Both the position numbers and the translations under genes were made by a program. This document shows positions 44,244-51,889 of a stretch of 64,000 nucleotides of DNA, in pieces. The DNA comes from Bacteroidota bacterium. Its GTDB lineage: Bacteria; Bacteroidota; Bacteroidia; Bacteroidales; Tannerellaceae. The stretch is taken from assembly GCA_023429375.1 (NCBI GenBank), contig JAEYVY010000006.1, positions 129,304 through 193,303 of the forward strand. The letters are read 5' to 3'. Positions within the stretch are counted from its first letter, which is position 1; every line of letters begins with the position of its first letter. The notes beneath the pieces are model-generated. The model was not told the DNA's origin, made no database searches, and saw only the letters and a program-made list of their open reading frames with translations.

Positions 44244-45632
44244 TTAGAAAGGAACTTGATCAATTGGAATATTGCTGTCTATATTATCATCGAATCGGGA
44301 TACAGTCTTGTTGTATCTGAACTTCATGTCACCGGTGCGCCCATTACGGTGCTTGGCAACGCGAAGAACGCCAACGCCAGGTGATTCATTCGGGTCATAA
44401 TACTCAGGTCGGTGCGGAAATAGAATTATATCAGCATCTTGCTCTATTGCGCCCGATTCTCTTAGGTCGGACAGCAATGGAATCTTATCGGCTCGTATCT
44501 CTGAGTTACGATTCAGCTGAGATAGGACCACTACAGGAACATTCAATTCCTTAGCAAGTACCTTCGCATCGCGTGAACAGGCTGTTACTTCTTGCTCCCT
44601 TGTGTACTTCGTTCCTGGTATGCGCATATCTACCAACTGTAGGTAGTCGATGAACACAATTCCGCATCTGCCTTTTCTCTGCAAGTTCCTGCACCTGGAA
44701 GATATCTGCTGCATAGTAATCTTCGGAGTGTCATCAATCGTGATCGGCAGATAAGATAATGCTCCTGACGCCTGCATAAGTACGGGTCTCTCTTCGTCTC
44801 GAAGATATCCTTGTTGGAATCTCTCAGCATCAAGATCACCGGCTGACACCATCATACGATCTACCAGGTCGTCTGCGCTCATTTCAAGAGAAAATATTAC
44901 AGCAGGGAAACCTCCCTTGGCTGCGCACATCGCGAAATGAAGCATAAGAGCTGTCTTACCCATTGCCGGACGTGCTGCCAGGATAATTACCTGTGCAGGT
45001 TTGAATCCGCCTGTAATCTTGTCCAACTTCCTAAGTCCGGTAGGAACACCAACGATAGAACCTTTCCTTGCTGCATCTTGACGCTGCATATATCTGTCAA
45101 CTGCTACTGCAGATGCCCTCACAATATCTACTGAGCGGTCTTCGAAGCACATATCAGACATAACATTCTCCATCTCTCTAATACCCCAGTCAGTTATTGA
45201 ATCCACTTCTGACGGAGATAGATTGGCCTTGCTTATCAGCGTCTCACCGGTGATAATTATCTTCCTGGCAATGTATAACTGATGGAGGTATAGAGCGTGC
45301 TCGCGAATATTCGAATAGTGCGCTGAGAATGAAGACACAGACAGATCAGATATAGCAACAGGACCGCCAATTTCTTCAAGATGCCCATCCTTCATCAACT
45401 GATTGATCACGGACATCATGTCAATCTTACGGGCTGATAGATGTATTGTATTCATTGCCTGGAAGATTATTGCATAGTTCTGATTGTAGAATAGATCCTG
45501 GCGAAGAATATCACTTACAAGGTCCATGGCTATTGCATCATTCAACAATGTCGACAAGACTGTCCTCTCGATCTCTTCCGCCCTTGGAAGTAGCGTCTTA
45601 GAGTTGTTGATATCTTTTTGTTGCTGTTTCAT
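44244..45632 (-). CDS. Replicative DNA helicase, DnaB-like
   Basis: A 462-residue hexameric helicase that unwinds phage DNA at the fork. The N-terminal helical domain starts PRAEEIERTVLSTLL. The RecA-like domain has Walker A ARPAMGKTALM, Walker B GIVFIDYLQLV, and the SLEMSADDL and RESGAIEQDADIILF motifs typical of DnaB. It overlaps the preceding replication gene by 35 bases. Phage replication would load this helicase in place of the host one. Confidence 0.95.
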   Translation of the reverse strand: MKQQQKDINNSKTLLPRAEEIERTVLSTLLNDAIAMDLVSDILRQDLFYNQNYAIIFQAMNTIHLSARKIDMMSVINQLMKDGHLEEIGGPVAISDLSVSSFSAHYSNIREHALYLHQLYIARKIIITGETLISKANLSPSEVDSITDWGIREMENVMSDMCFEDRSVDIVRASAVAVDRYMQRQDAARKGSIVGVPTGLRKLDKITGGFKPAQVIILAARPAMGKTALMLHFAMCAAKGGFPAVIFSLEMSADDLVDRMMVSAGDLDAERFQQGYLRDEERPVLMQASGALSYLPITIDDTPKITMQQISSRCRNLQRKGRCGIVFIDYLQLVDMRIPGTKYTREQEVTACSRDAKVLAKELNVPVVVLSQLNRNSEIRADKIPLLSDLRESGAIEQDADIILFPHRPEYYDPNESPGVGVLRVAKHRNGRTGDMKFRYNKTVSRFDDNIDSNIPIDQVPF

Positions 45633-46296
45633 GACTGTGGTTGATTGGTTTGTTTGAAAATCTTTCGAAAGTTCTCACGGCTGCTTTCCAGTCTTTTATT
45701 TTATTTTTACCGTACATCCACCCTTTTGCTTCGTAATAGTCGATGAAGAATGCAGGGTCAATAGAATTATTTCTTTCTCTGCAATATGCAGAGACATCTT
45801 CAAGACTTGGAGGGATTGTTTGACTTTCTTTTTTATATATTTTTTCTTTATATATTTTATTTTCTTTTATTTTTATTTGTTCGTTTTTGTTCAACATTTC
45901 TTCATCATTTGTTGAACATATGTTCGTCTTATGTTCAGATAATGCCCTTCTTGCTGCTCCTGAAGCTTTACCAGCGATCCTCCTTTTCTCTTGAGTATCA
46001 ATCATCTTGGCCATTCTTCTTCTCAAGGATGCCGAGAAGAAAAAATCCTCTCCTTCGATCTCGAATAATCCAAACGAATTGACTACCGCCTGTAACTTAG
46101 CTTCCGATATGTTGTATCTTTTCGCACAAATTGATAGTAACTTTAGTGGGTATTTAAATTCAGGCTGTTCGCGTAATATTTCTATCAAAATCCAAAACGC
46201 GCCATACCCTTCCAGCCCCAATTGGTCGATCAACAGCATACACTTCGGATCGTCCTTAGCGTTCGAATCGTGTGAAAAATAAACAGACTCCTTCAT
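45598..46296 (-). CDS. DUF4373-type replication protein
   Basis: A 232-residue protein. The N-terminal 100 residues match the Lin1244/Lin1753-like domain (YFSHDSNAKDDPKCM, GLEGYGAFWILIEILREQ), common in phage replication initiators. A low-complexity Lys/Ile-rich linker follows, then a C-terminal segment with AFFIDYYEAKGWMYG and IKDWKAAVRTFER, resembling the helicase-loading end of DnaD/DnaT-like proteins. It overlaps dnaB, which supports an origin-binding or loader role. Confidence 0.82.
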   Translation of the reverse strand: MKESVYFSHDSNAKDDPKCMLLIDQLGLEGYGAFWILIEILREQPEFKYPLKLLSICAKRYNISEAKLQAVVNSFGLFEIEGEDFFFSASLRRRMAKMIDTQEKRRIAGKASGAARRALSEHKTNICSTNDEEMLNKNEQIKIKENKIYKEKIYKKESQTIPPSLEDVSAYCRERNNSIDPAFFIDYYEAKGWMYGKNKIKDWKAAVRTFERFSNKPINHSHETATKRYQQL

Positions 46297-46302
46297 AATA
46301 TT

Positions 46303-46509
46303 TTAACTATTTTTTAACATAATAAACCGATCATTGATTGTGTGGCCAATAGTTATAATTCCTTCTTTTTCGAGCTCAGAAATAGCTTTTTCGATCTCGT
46401 TAATTGCAGCCTTTTTTAGCTCAACAATTGTGACGAACGAAGGACTTATTGACTCTTTTTCTTTATATTTTTTACTCTCAGAAATCAGAATTAAAATCTG
46501 TTCTTTCAT
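46303..46509 (-). CDS. Small winged-helix-like hypothetical protein
   Basis: A 68-residue protein. Helical segments with ILILISESKKYKEKE and ELKKAAINEIEKAISELEKEG followed by ITIGHTINDRFIML suggest a small winged helix, but this is tentative. The frame stays open upstream to a TTG at 46653; the ATG at 46509, preceded by AAGTAAAAAAAAT, is the better start. It is six bases before the DUF4373 gene. Confidence 0.55.
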   Translation of the reverse strand: MKEQILILISESKKYKEKESISPSFVTIVELKKAAINEIEKAISELEKEGIITIGHTINDRFIMLKNS

Positions 46510-46605
46510 ATTTTTTTTACTTAAAAAAAACAACTGAATATCAAATCCAAATTCTTTTATAAGGCGCAATATCATCTTATCCTGGATGACAGCATCCTTA
46601 TGTAG

Positions 46606-46641
46606 GGATATAGTATTCTCACGAGTGTTGATACTATATCC
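46606..46641. repeat. 11-bp inverted repeat upstream of replication genes
   Basis: GGATATAGTAT (46606-46616) and its exact complement ATACTATATCC (46631-46641) with a 14-base loop. It lies in a gap of about 200 bases before the replication genes. It may be an operator, a processing site or part of an origin. Confidence 0.6.
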
Positions 46642-46707
46642 TTTTCGTCTCAACCTATAGATCAGATTTGATCTACTGTTGATTTGTGGTGGCGGGGGTA
46701 AATTCCA

Positions 46708-46941
46708 TTATTCATCAGGTATCCACTTTATTGCGATCATAGCTCTTAATGAACCTACACCCTTACATACAGGACACTTCTTATCCTCGATATAATCCTG
46801 ACTTTTCTCGTACCGGAATGATCCGGCGCCATTACAGTACGGACACTTATGTCCGGTTGATCTGAATGTCTCTCCGTACATGGTTTGCCCTGTTCTGAAC
46901 TCCGGAGGAGTAATTGTCAATGTGTGCTTCTCACTGCTCAT
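46708..46941 (-). CDS. Small zinc-finger protein (DnaJ-type CxxCxGxG)
   Basis: A 77-residue protein with two CxxCxGxG-like units, CPYCNGAGSF and CPVCKGVGSL, the zinc-binding form of DnaJ central domains. Nothing else of DnaJ is present. Such small proteins are found in phage early regions and in tRNA-modification contexts; here its partner is unknown. It starts inside the end of the previous small gene, by an 11-base overlap. Confidence 0.7.
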   Translation of the reverse strand: MSSEKHTLTITPPEFRTGQTMYGETFRSTGHKCPYCNGAGSFRYEKSQDYIEDKKCPVCKGVGSLRAMIAIKWIPDE

Positions 46942-47095
46942 AGCTCAGATATTTTTTAACAGCCACGGCTGCACATGTCAGCCAGAACGCATAATACAAT
47001 ACTAGCACAGTCATATCTTGAGTGGTTACTTCGGCGCACGAAAATAGGATGCAGATAGCAGCTATTGTGCCGAAGATCTTCTTCTTACTGCTCAT
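46931..47095 (-). CDS. Small membrane protein
   Basis: A 54-residue frame with two hydrophobic segments, one near the N-terminus (IFGTIAAICILFSCA) and one in the second half (VLVLYYAFWLTCAAVAV). Its ATG lies within the last codons of the upstream excisionase-like gene, and its end overlaps the next ATG, in both cases through the string ATGAGCAGT. Phage early regions often have such small membrane proteins. Coupled overlaps make it credible in spite of its size. Confidence 0.6.
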   Translation of the reverse strand: MSSKKKIFGTIAAICILFSCAEVTTQDMTVLVLYYAFWLTCAAVAVKKYLSYEQ

Positions 47096-47303
47096 TGTCT
47101 CCTAGATTAGTCTGGTGAACGATATTGGACCGGATATAGGTGTCCAGGTCTTTGGAGTTGTAAAGAATTCTTCTTCCTACAGAGTAGTGTGGAATAGCTC
47201 CTGATTTACGAGCTTCCTGTATCTTGTCCATACTTAGCGAAGTGTAGACTGCGGCCTCTTTTTCGCTTAGCCAAATCTTAATAATTCTAATAGTCTTGTT
47301 CAT
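47085..47303 (-). CDS. Excisionase-like MerR/HTH_17 protein
   Basis: A 72-residue protein with a winged helix of the excisionase (HTH_17) type: IWLSEKEAAVYTSLSMDKIQ followed by GAIPHYSVGRRILYNSKDLD. It would bind DNA near att sites to direct excision, or act as a regulator. A second, similar gene lies at 47641-47871, and both have the KIWLSEKEA start. It overlaps the gene before by four bases. Confidence 0.85.
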   Translation of the reverse strand: MNKTIRIIKIWLSEKEAAVYTSLSMDKIQEARKSGAIPHYSVGRRILYNSKDLDTYIRSNIVHQTNLGDNEQ

Positions 47304-47635
47304 ATAGTTGCGATTTCAATGTCTATACGCCTACGCGCTGATCTCATGTATCGAGCATTAATACATCCTGAGAATAGGATAGCGAGAATCATGAAGAACG
47401 AAATAGTTCTCTTCACAGCGCTATATTCAATTGGTGTATTATGATACCTCCTTAGATACTCCTTCATAAGGCCGAGTTGAGTGCAGCAATCTAACTTGTA
47501 CATTGCTGATTTAATTTGGTTCTTCTGAGTGTGTTCAGACACTCCTCTTTTCATTGCAGCTATCTTGACGGATTCGCATTCTAATAGCGACTCTACGGCT
47601 GCAATCTCTGCACGATTCAATCCGGAATTAATCAT
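47300..47635 (-). CDS. HTH protein with membrane segment
   Basis: A 111-residue protein. The first 55 residues look like a LuxR-type helix-turn-helix (LNRAEIAAVESLLECESVK, then GVSEHTQKNQIKSAMYKL), followed by a hydrophobic segment (TISFFMILAILFSGC) and a basic tail. A DNA-binding domain joined to a membrane segment is unusual. It lies between the two excisionase-like genes. Its function is unknown. Confidence 0.6.
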   Translation of the reverse strand: MINSGLNRAEIAAVESLLECESVKIAAMKRGVSEHTQKNQIKSAMYKLDCCTQLGLMKEYLRRYHNTPIEYSAVKRTISFFMILAILFSGCINARYMRSARRRIDIEIATI

Positions 47636-47640
47636 TGCAT

Positions 47641-47871
47641 TCAGGCTTTAATTTTTTTTGTATTGAAGTGGTCGGATGTCGACTTGTACAATTGAGTATT
47701 GCGCTCGATGAAGTTGTCAATATCAGAAGTCTTGTAGATAACTTTCCTTCCGAACAATCGGTAGGTGATCTGCGATTGTTCCCTTGCAACACGGAGCGTC
47801 TCGCGCGATAGGCTGCTATATACAATAGCCTCCTTTTCGCTTAACCAAATCTTAGGAACAGCACTTTCCAT
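47641..47871 (-). CDS. Excisionase-like HTH_17 protein (second copy)
   Basis: A 76-residue homologue of the protein at 47085-47303: KIWLSEKEAIVYSSLSRETL, then ITYRLFGRKVIYKTSDID. The two are probably ancient duplicates. One may be the true excisionase, the other a transcription regulator. It belongs to the leftward early series after the divergent control region. Confidence 0.82.
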   Translation of the reverse strand: MESAVPKIWLSEKEAIVYSSLSRETLRVAREQSQITYRLFGRKVIYKTSDIDNFIERNTQLYKSTSDHFNTKKIKA

Positions 47872-47881
47872 GATGATAGTG

Positions 47882-48115
47882 TTAAAAAATTGCTAATTTT
47901 TTAACTTCATCTAGCAGGCCTTCACGCTCTGCTAGGTACGCAATAGCAGTGACAATCACCTTTTCTTCTCCACGAGTAAGATCATTCCAATCGTTCTTCT
48001 GCATGGCAGAGTAGTAATTTTTCGGAGTGATGAACCCGGCAGCCTGGTAGATCGATTTTATGTCCCCATTTTTTAGCTGCTTCTTGATGCTCTCTTTCGT
48101 TTTTTCGAAGTCCAT
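47882..48115 (-). CDS. Early regulatory protein (Cro-like position)
   Basis: A 77-residue protein, first gene leftward from the control region. The sequence (IKSIYQAAGFITPKNYYSAMQ) fits a small helical DNA-binding protein without a clear helix-turn-helix. Its position opposite the repressor-like gene suggests a Cro-type role. I do not recognise the family with certainty. Confidence 0.6.
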   Translation of the reverse strand: MDFEKTKESIKKQLKNGDIKSIYQAAGFITPKNYYSAMQKNDWNDLTRGEEKVIVTAIAYLAEREGLLDEVKKLAIF

Positions 48116-48140
48116 ATTCTAAAAAAAATTAAGTGTTAAA

Positions 48141-48248
48141 TCGCATTTAGCGACATCGTGTTATTTTTTGTTCTATATTTAACCTTTACTTTTGTCGCTA
48201 GGATGTATCCTGGCGATGAAGTAATGCAAATATATATTCAAAATGCGA
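48141..48248. promoter_or_regulatory. Divergent control region with paired operators
   Basis: Two nested inverted pairs lie between the leftward early genes and the rightward repressor: TCGCATTT (48141-48148) with AAATGCGA (48241-48248), and TAGCGACA (48148-48155) with TGTCGCTA (48193-48200). A short palindrome AGGATGTATCCT spans 48200-48211. The plus-strand box TACTTTTG (48187-48194) fits the -7 consensus and overlaps an operator, so repressor binding would block that promoter. Confidence 0.6.
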
Positions 48249-48283
48249 ATTAAAAAAGTTTTTTGAGTAGAAAAATAAACAAA

Positions 48284-48691
48284 ATGAGAATTTTATCAAA
48301 AAAAGAGCGCTTAGAGGCCTTAATTAATCATTATGCAGATGGGAATAAAGCAGATTTTGCTCGTAAAATCGGGATATCACCTCAAGGATTGAGTACTTGG
48401 TTAGCGAGAAACAGCTTTGATGTAGATATATTGTACTCAAATTGCGAATCTATTTCGGCAGAATGGTTACTTGCTGGTCATGGTCAAATGATAAAACAAG
48501 ATAATCCTCAAGTAGTCGGTGAACCTCAATCAGCAACTCATGGCAAGTCTAATTATGAGGAGAAATTCTTCGAACTTCTTGACGAGATAGTACGGCTGAA
48601 TAATGAGATTAGGACGCTGAATAACGAGATACGGGAGCTCCGTAAGGAAAACGAAAGATTAAACGGATCAAGTACTGTGGACAGTGCATAA
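48284..48691 (+). CDS. Phage repressor-like HTH protein
   Basis: A 135-residue regulator. An N-terminal helix-turn-helix (NKADFARKIGISPQGLSTWL) is followed by EWLLAGHG, a signature of Bacteroidales phage repressors. The C-terminus is a coiled coil (EIVRLNNEIRTLNNEIRELRKENERL) for dimerisation. There is no LexA-type protease domain, so control by RecA self-cleavage is not expected. The frame opens with a TTG at 48263, but the ATG at 48284 is more likely. Orientation opposite to the early genes fits a lysogeny maintenance role. Confidence 0.82.
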   Translation: MRILSKKERLEALINHYADGNKADFARKIGISPQGLSTWLARNSFDVDILYSNCESISAEWLLAGHGQMIKQDNPQVVGEPQSATHGKSNYEEKFFELLDEIVRLNNEIRTLNNEIRELRKENERLNGSSTVDSA

Positions 48692-48786
48692 GGTGTGTCT
48701 GTAGAATCAGTAATATCATACAGCTAATACCACATAATGAATAAAAAAATAAAAACACTTAATATTAACTTCTAATACTTAATACT

Positions 48787-49185
48787 ATGGCTCTTATTAA
48801 TTGCTCTGAATGCGGGAAGAGCGTCAGCGATAAGGCTGTATCTTGCCCTAATTGCGGTAATCCTATAACAGGAACGGTGAATGTGAAGATCGAGATGAAT
48901 GATGAGTACGATTTCGATGATGAAGGAATAAGGGTCTCGAGAAGAGAATACAACGAAATCAAAGATTATCTAGATATAACAAAAAAAGAGACAGATGAAT
49001 TCATTGAGTCAAATACCTCTACAGCAATTGCCCTATTGTCATTCAGCATTATCCTATTCGTTGTATTAATGCTCATTGGTATAGATGATATGGGGTTCTT
49101 CAGATGGCTGATACTGTTAAGTGCTGGAGCGTCTCTTCTTATATCAATCATTATCTTTGCCGGAGAATCGATGAATCAAAAATAA
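48787..49185 (+). CDS. Zinc-ribbon membrane protein, lysogen-expressed candidate
   Basis: A 132-residue protein with an N-terminal zinc ribbon (CSECGKSVSDKAVSCPNCG), a charged middle, and two C-terminal membrane segments (residues about 78-97 and 104-125). It lies directly behind the repressor on the same strand and so would be made in the lysogen. Zinc-ribbon/membrane proteins of this sort are common but not functionally characterised. It may be a superinfection-exclusion or membrane-altering factor; this is inference. Confidence 0.7.
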   Translation: MALINCSECGKSVSDKAVSCPNCGNPITGTVNVKIEMNDEYDFDDEGIRVSRREYNEIKDYLDITKKETDEFIESNTSTAIALLSFSIILFVVLMLIGIDDMGFFRWLILLSAGASLLISIIIFAGESMNQK

Positions 49186-49231
49186 ACATTATAATTTGAT
49201 TTTAATTTTTAAGGCGTCTAATTCGATACCT

Positions 49232-49654
49232 TTAAAAATTAAACAACTCGCTTAACGCTACACCCAATCCGGTAGCGAGCTTATATTGAACATCCAGAGT
49301 GCAGGCAAATCTTCCTTTCTCGATATTCACAATGGTACTCTTATTGAGCCCAGACAGTACGGCTAATTCTCGGATTGAGATGTTTTTTTTTATTCTTATC
49401 CGACTTAAATTATTGCCGAATACTTCTCTAATATCCAAGAATATCTTATCATAGTGGTTATCACGTAACCAGTCGGCCATCTCTCTTGCAATCTTCGCCA
49501 GCTCAACAGGCGATAGGTCCACATCTTCAAGAACATCATATTTTTGCGTTTCGTTGAACTTTCCGTTCTCGAAAATGCAAACTATCTTATTTGCAAAATC
49601 AGAACAAACCCAGTGATTGGGCTTGTTCTTTGATTGTTCAATTTTAAATCTCAT
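49232..49654 (-). CDS. XRE-family HTH regulator
   Basis: A 140-residue protein. The N-terminal 75 residues form an unrecognised domain (KPNHWVCSDFANKIVCIFE). The C-terminal 60 residues hold a classical XRE helix-turn-helix: IRELAVLSGLNKSTIVNIEKG. The layout resembles antitoxin-type regulators linked to a small upstream gene, with which it overlaps by four bases. It may form a unit with the 76-residue protein. No toxin is recognisable. Confidence 0.75.
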   Translation of the reverse strand: MRFKIEQSKNKPNHWVCSDFANKIVCIFENGKFNETQKYDVLEDVDLSPVELAKIAREMADWLRDNHYDKIFLDIREVFGNNLSRIRIKKNISIRELAVLSGLNKSTIVNIEKGRFACTLDVQYKLATGLGVALSELFNF

Positions 49655-49881
49655 AATACCCTTTCTGTTTTAACCTGTCCCCCATTGCTGCAATATCTGA
49701 GGTAGCCATCATCAACGATACAATCGAATGTATCTGACATACCAGGATCTTCTTTGCTGTAGAACGACACAGATGTGCCGTTAGCTGATTCGATATCTAC
49801 GCCTGATGTGTGCCCAAAGTGTTCGTTGAAGAACATTTCTGCTGCGTTGATTGCGTCTGAAATAGAATTGTAAGTAGTCAT
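49651..49881 (-). CDS. Small hypothetical protein
   Basis: A 76-residue acidic protein, probably beta-rich, with no recognised motif. It overlaps the XRE-regulator gene by four bases and follows the 132-residue gene by five, so it lies in a three-gene leftward unit. Possible toxin or regulator partner, not established. Confidence 0.55.
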   Translation of the reverse strand: MTTYNSISDAINAAEMFFNEHFGHTSGVDIESANGTSVSFYSKEDPGMSDTFDCIVDDGYLRYCSNGGQVKTERVL

Positions 49882-49886
49882 AATTA

Positions 49887-50285
49887 TTATAGTGTTATAA
49901 AGTTATCGTTCATAAATTTTGCTATTACGTAAATCTGCTTTTCTGAAATTCTACCTAGCTTGTAATTAGCCTGATTGAGGATAGACTCGACTATCTCAGG
50001 TATATCATTAACGTTGGCTGCTATAACGCCGTATATGTTACGTGCGTTCATATTCTCTTCTAAGTTGGCGGCTATTAAGGACATCAAGAATTTAACCTTG
50101 TTTTGAGGGCCTTTACTTACGACGGGTTTGGTTTTTCTATACTTTGGTTTTTCAGGCTCTGCGTCAACAACTTGAACTTCGTTCTTATTGAAGCACTTTG
50201 TCTTACCTAATCTTTCTGTGTAAAAAAAAGAACCTCTCTCTTCAGTGATGATCCAAGTCTGATTGTTTTCGATAATTGCTTTCAT
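49887..50285 (-). CDS. Hypothetical protein
   Basis: A 132-residue protein. The N-terminal half is beta-rich (WIITEERGSFFYTERLGKTK). A basic linker (KYRKTKPVVSKGPQNK) separates it from a helical C-terminal half. It is the first gene of a small leftward unit between the integrase and the repressor. No function can be given. The gap 50286-50524 upstream shows no gene, only AT-rich DNA and a GCGCGC stretch at 50427-50432. Confidence 0.55.
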   Translation of the reverse strand: MKAIIENNQTWIITEERGSFFYTERLGKTKCFNKNEVQVVDAEPEKPKYRKTKPVVSKGPQNKVKFLMSLIAANLEENMNARNIYGVIAANVNDIPEIVESILNQANYKLGRISEKQIYVIAKFMNDNFITL

Positions 50286-50524
50286 AATACTTGCGGTATT
50301 TTAAGAGTTGCCCCCTCTTCTAATATTGTATTACAAATATATAATTAATTTTTATTGTACGCAAATATACGTACATTATTTTTATATGTTTTAGAGCATA
50401 AAAAAGGAAAGACCCCCTACACATCGCGCGCAAGGAGCCTTTGCCAATACTTTAACTGATTTTGCAAAGTTATATATTTTTCATTCAAATCAAAAAATCT
50501 TCGCATGTTGACAAAACTTGTCAA

Positions 50525-51736
50525 CTACATCTTATTATACAGGACATAATCAATTACTTTCCGGTTGGCCTCGTGTATTTTTTTTCTGTTAAAATCAATG
50601 TAGATATTCGTCACGGCTCCGTCTTCATGACCCAATGCAGCTGCGATTGTTTCTTTTGGAATATCCAGTTCTGCTGCTAAAGTTGCCCATGTATGACGAA
50701 GTGAGTATGTGGTGATTTTATTAACTTCCAATTTATTACATATCTTCGCAAGATATTTGTTTATTTTTTTTGTGAATGATTCATGTAGATAAAATTTATC
50801 CTGGAAATTAAATAAGGTTTTATTCCCTTTATATTTTTCAAATAAGTGTTTTATCTCAGGCTCCACCCTGATAATATATGGTCTGGAAGTTTTCGCCCTA
50901 CTGTAATAAATATATTCTCCATCATATTCATTCAGATAGAATAGATCTTTGACATTGATCCCAATTAAATAAAAAATTAATTTAGCCATATCTACTGCCC
51001 AATTTTCCTCCGGTGTGCCATCAAAATTTAAAATTGAACTCAAAACACTGACGTGAATAGCACGTTTTGCTGTTTTTTGATGTGGAATTTTGAAGCGCCT
51101 AAACGGATACAATTCCAGTCCAATCACCTCATTATCTATTGCATGATTGAACACGGCTCGAATATTTCTGAAGTGGATTGATCGCGAATTTGGCCGTAGC
51201 CCTTTCCGTATCTCTTCCTTCTTCGAATTGACTACACTTGCATTCTGCATTTTTTCGTCAAAATCAGTTAGCCATGAATGTGTAATATCGCTGAATTGTA
51301 ATTCTTCAGGATAGTATTCTAACAACTTATTATACGTGGTAATATATACGATCTGAGTCCGCCCTTTTTTTGATTTCGCAAATCTTAAAAAATAGCTGGT
51401 AAAGCTTTCAGTCTTAATCTCTTTTTTCGAATTAAGCTCTTCAAGATATATATCCCTTATCTTTGCCGGCGAATAATATATATTATTCCTCACTCCGTCA
51501 AGTCGAATGTCATCCAACTTGATTAATATAGTATTAATAAGATTGTTGTATTGCTGATATAATAAGTTCTTCTTTTTTGATATGAATAACCCCATACTCT
51601 TATTGAAGTCTTTCGGATCTGCATAGATATCCAATGATATATATGCTTCTGCTCCTTTATCGGATATTCTTATCTTAACAGGAAATAACCCTTCCTTGTT
51701 GGCCCTTCTCGTATCAATGATAGATCTTATTATCAT
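50525..51736 (-). CDS. int: Phage integrase, tyrosine recombinase
   Basis: A 403-residue tyrosine recombinase of the Bacteroidetes phage/conjugative type, with an arm-binding N-terminus, a SAM-like core-binding domain (residues about 105-200) and a catalytic domain. Box II is YSLRHTWATLA, followed by LGHEDGAVTNIY with the Tyr nucleophile. The expected Arg of box I is not evident: the site reads YLIGINVKDLFYL. It lies 154 bases from attR, so it is the integration enzyme for tRNA-Gly. Likely arm sites flank it on both prophage ends. Confidence 0.9.
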   Translation of the reverse strand: MIIRSIIDTRRANKEGLFPVKIRISDKGAEAYISLDIYADPKDFNKSMGLFISKKKNLLYQQYNNLINTILIKLDDIRLDGVRNNIYYSPAKIRDIYLEELNSKKEIKTESFTSYFLRFAKSKKGRTQIVYITTYNKLLEYYPEELQFSDITHSWLTDFDEKMQNASVVNSKKEEIRKGLRPNSRSIHFRNIRAVFNHAIDNEVIGLELYPFRRFKIPHQKTAKRAIHVSVLSSILNFDGTPEENWAVDMAKLIFYLIGINVKDLFYLNEYDGEYIYYSRAKTSRPYIIRVEPEIKHLFEKYKGNKTLFNFQDKFYLHESFTKKINKYLAKICNKLEVNKITTYSLRHTWATLAAELDIPKETIAAALGHEDGAVTNIYIDFNRKKIHEANRKVIDYVLYNKM

Positions 51737-51743
51737 ATATTAT

Positions 51744-51779
51744 TTTGCAGACTATTTGCAGATTCACATACTCAAATAT
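51744..51779. repeat. Right arm-type integrase site (candidate)
   Basis: Two tandem TTGCAGAnT units, followed by TCACATACTCAAATAT. The second unit and what follows match the left-end copy at 19261-19282 in direct orientation. The place between integrase start and attR fits an arm-type site. Confidence 0.65.
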
Positions 51780-51841
51780 GGGCAATTGTTGTCAAATATG
51801 CACAAATATAATGGTACATTTTAGATATTGTTAACAAAATA

Positions 51842-51886
51842 AAAAAACCTTGCAATTAACCATAATGTTGATTTACAAGGTTTTTT
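51842..51886. terminator. Phage-borne terminator downstream of tRNA-Gly
   Basis: An 11-bp stem AAAAAACCTTG / CAAGGTTTTTT lies four bases past the attR repeat. It replaces the chromosomal terminator at 19109-19150 when the phage is inserted, so the tRNA retains a terminator. Confidence 0.8.
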
Positions 51887-51889
51887 GCC

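Noticed and set aside
50399..50460. Possible terminator or tRNA-like element around GCGCGC.
   Set aside because: The only complementary arms are AAAGG and CCTTT, too short and too far apart to support a call.
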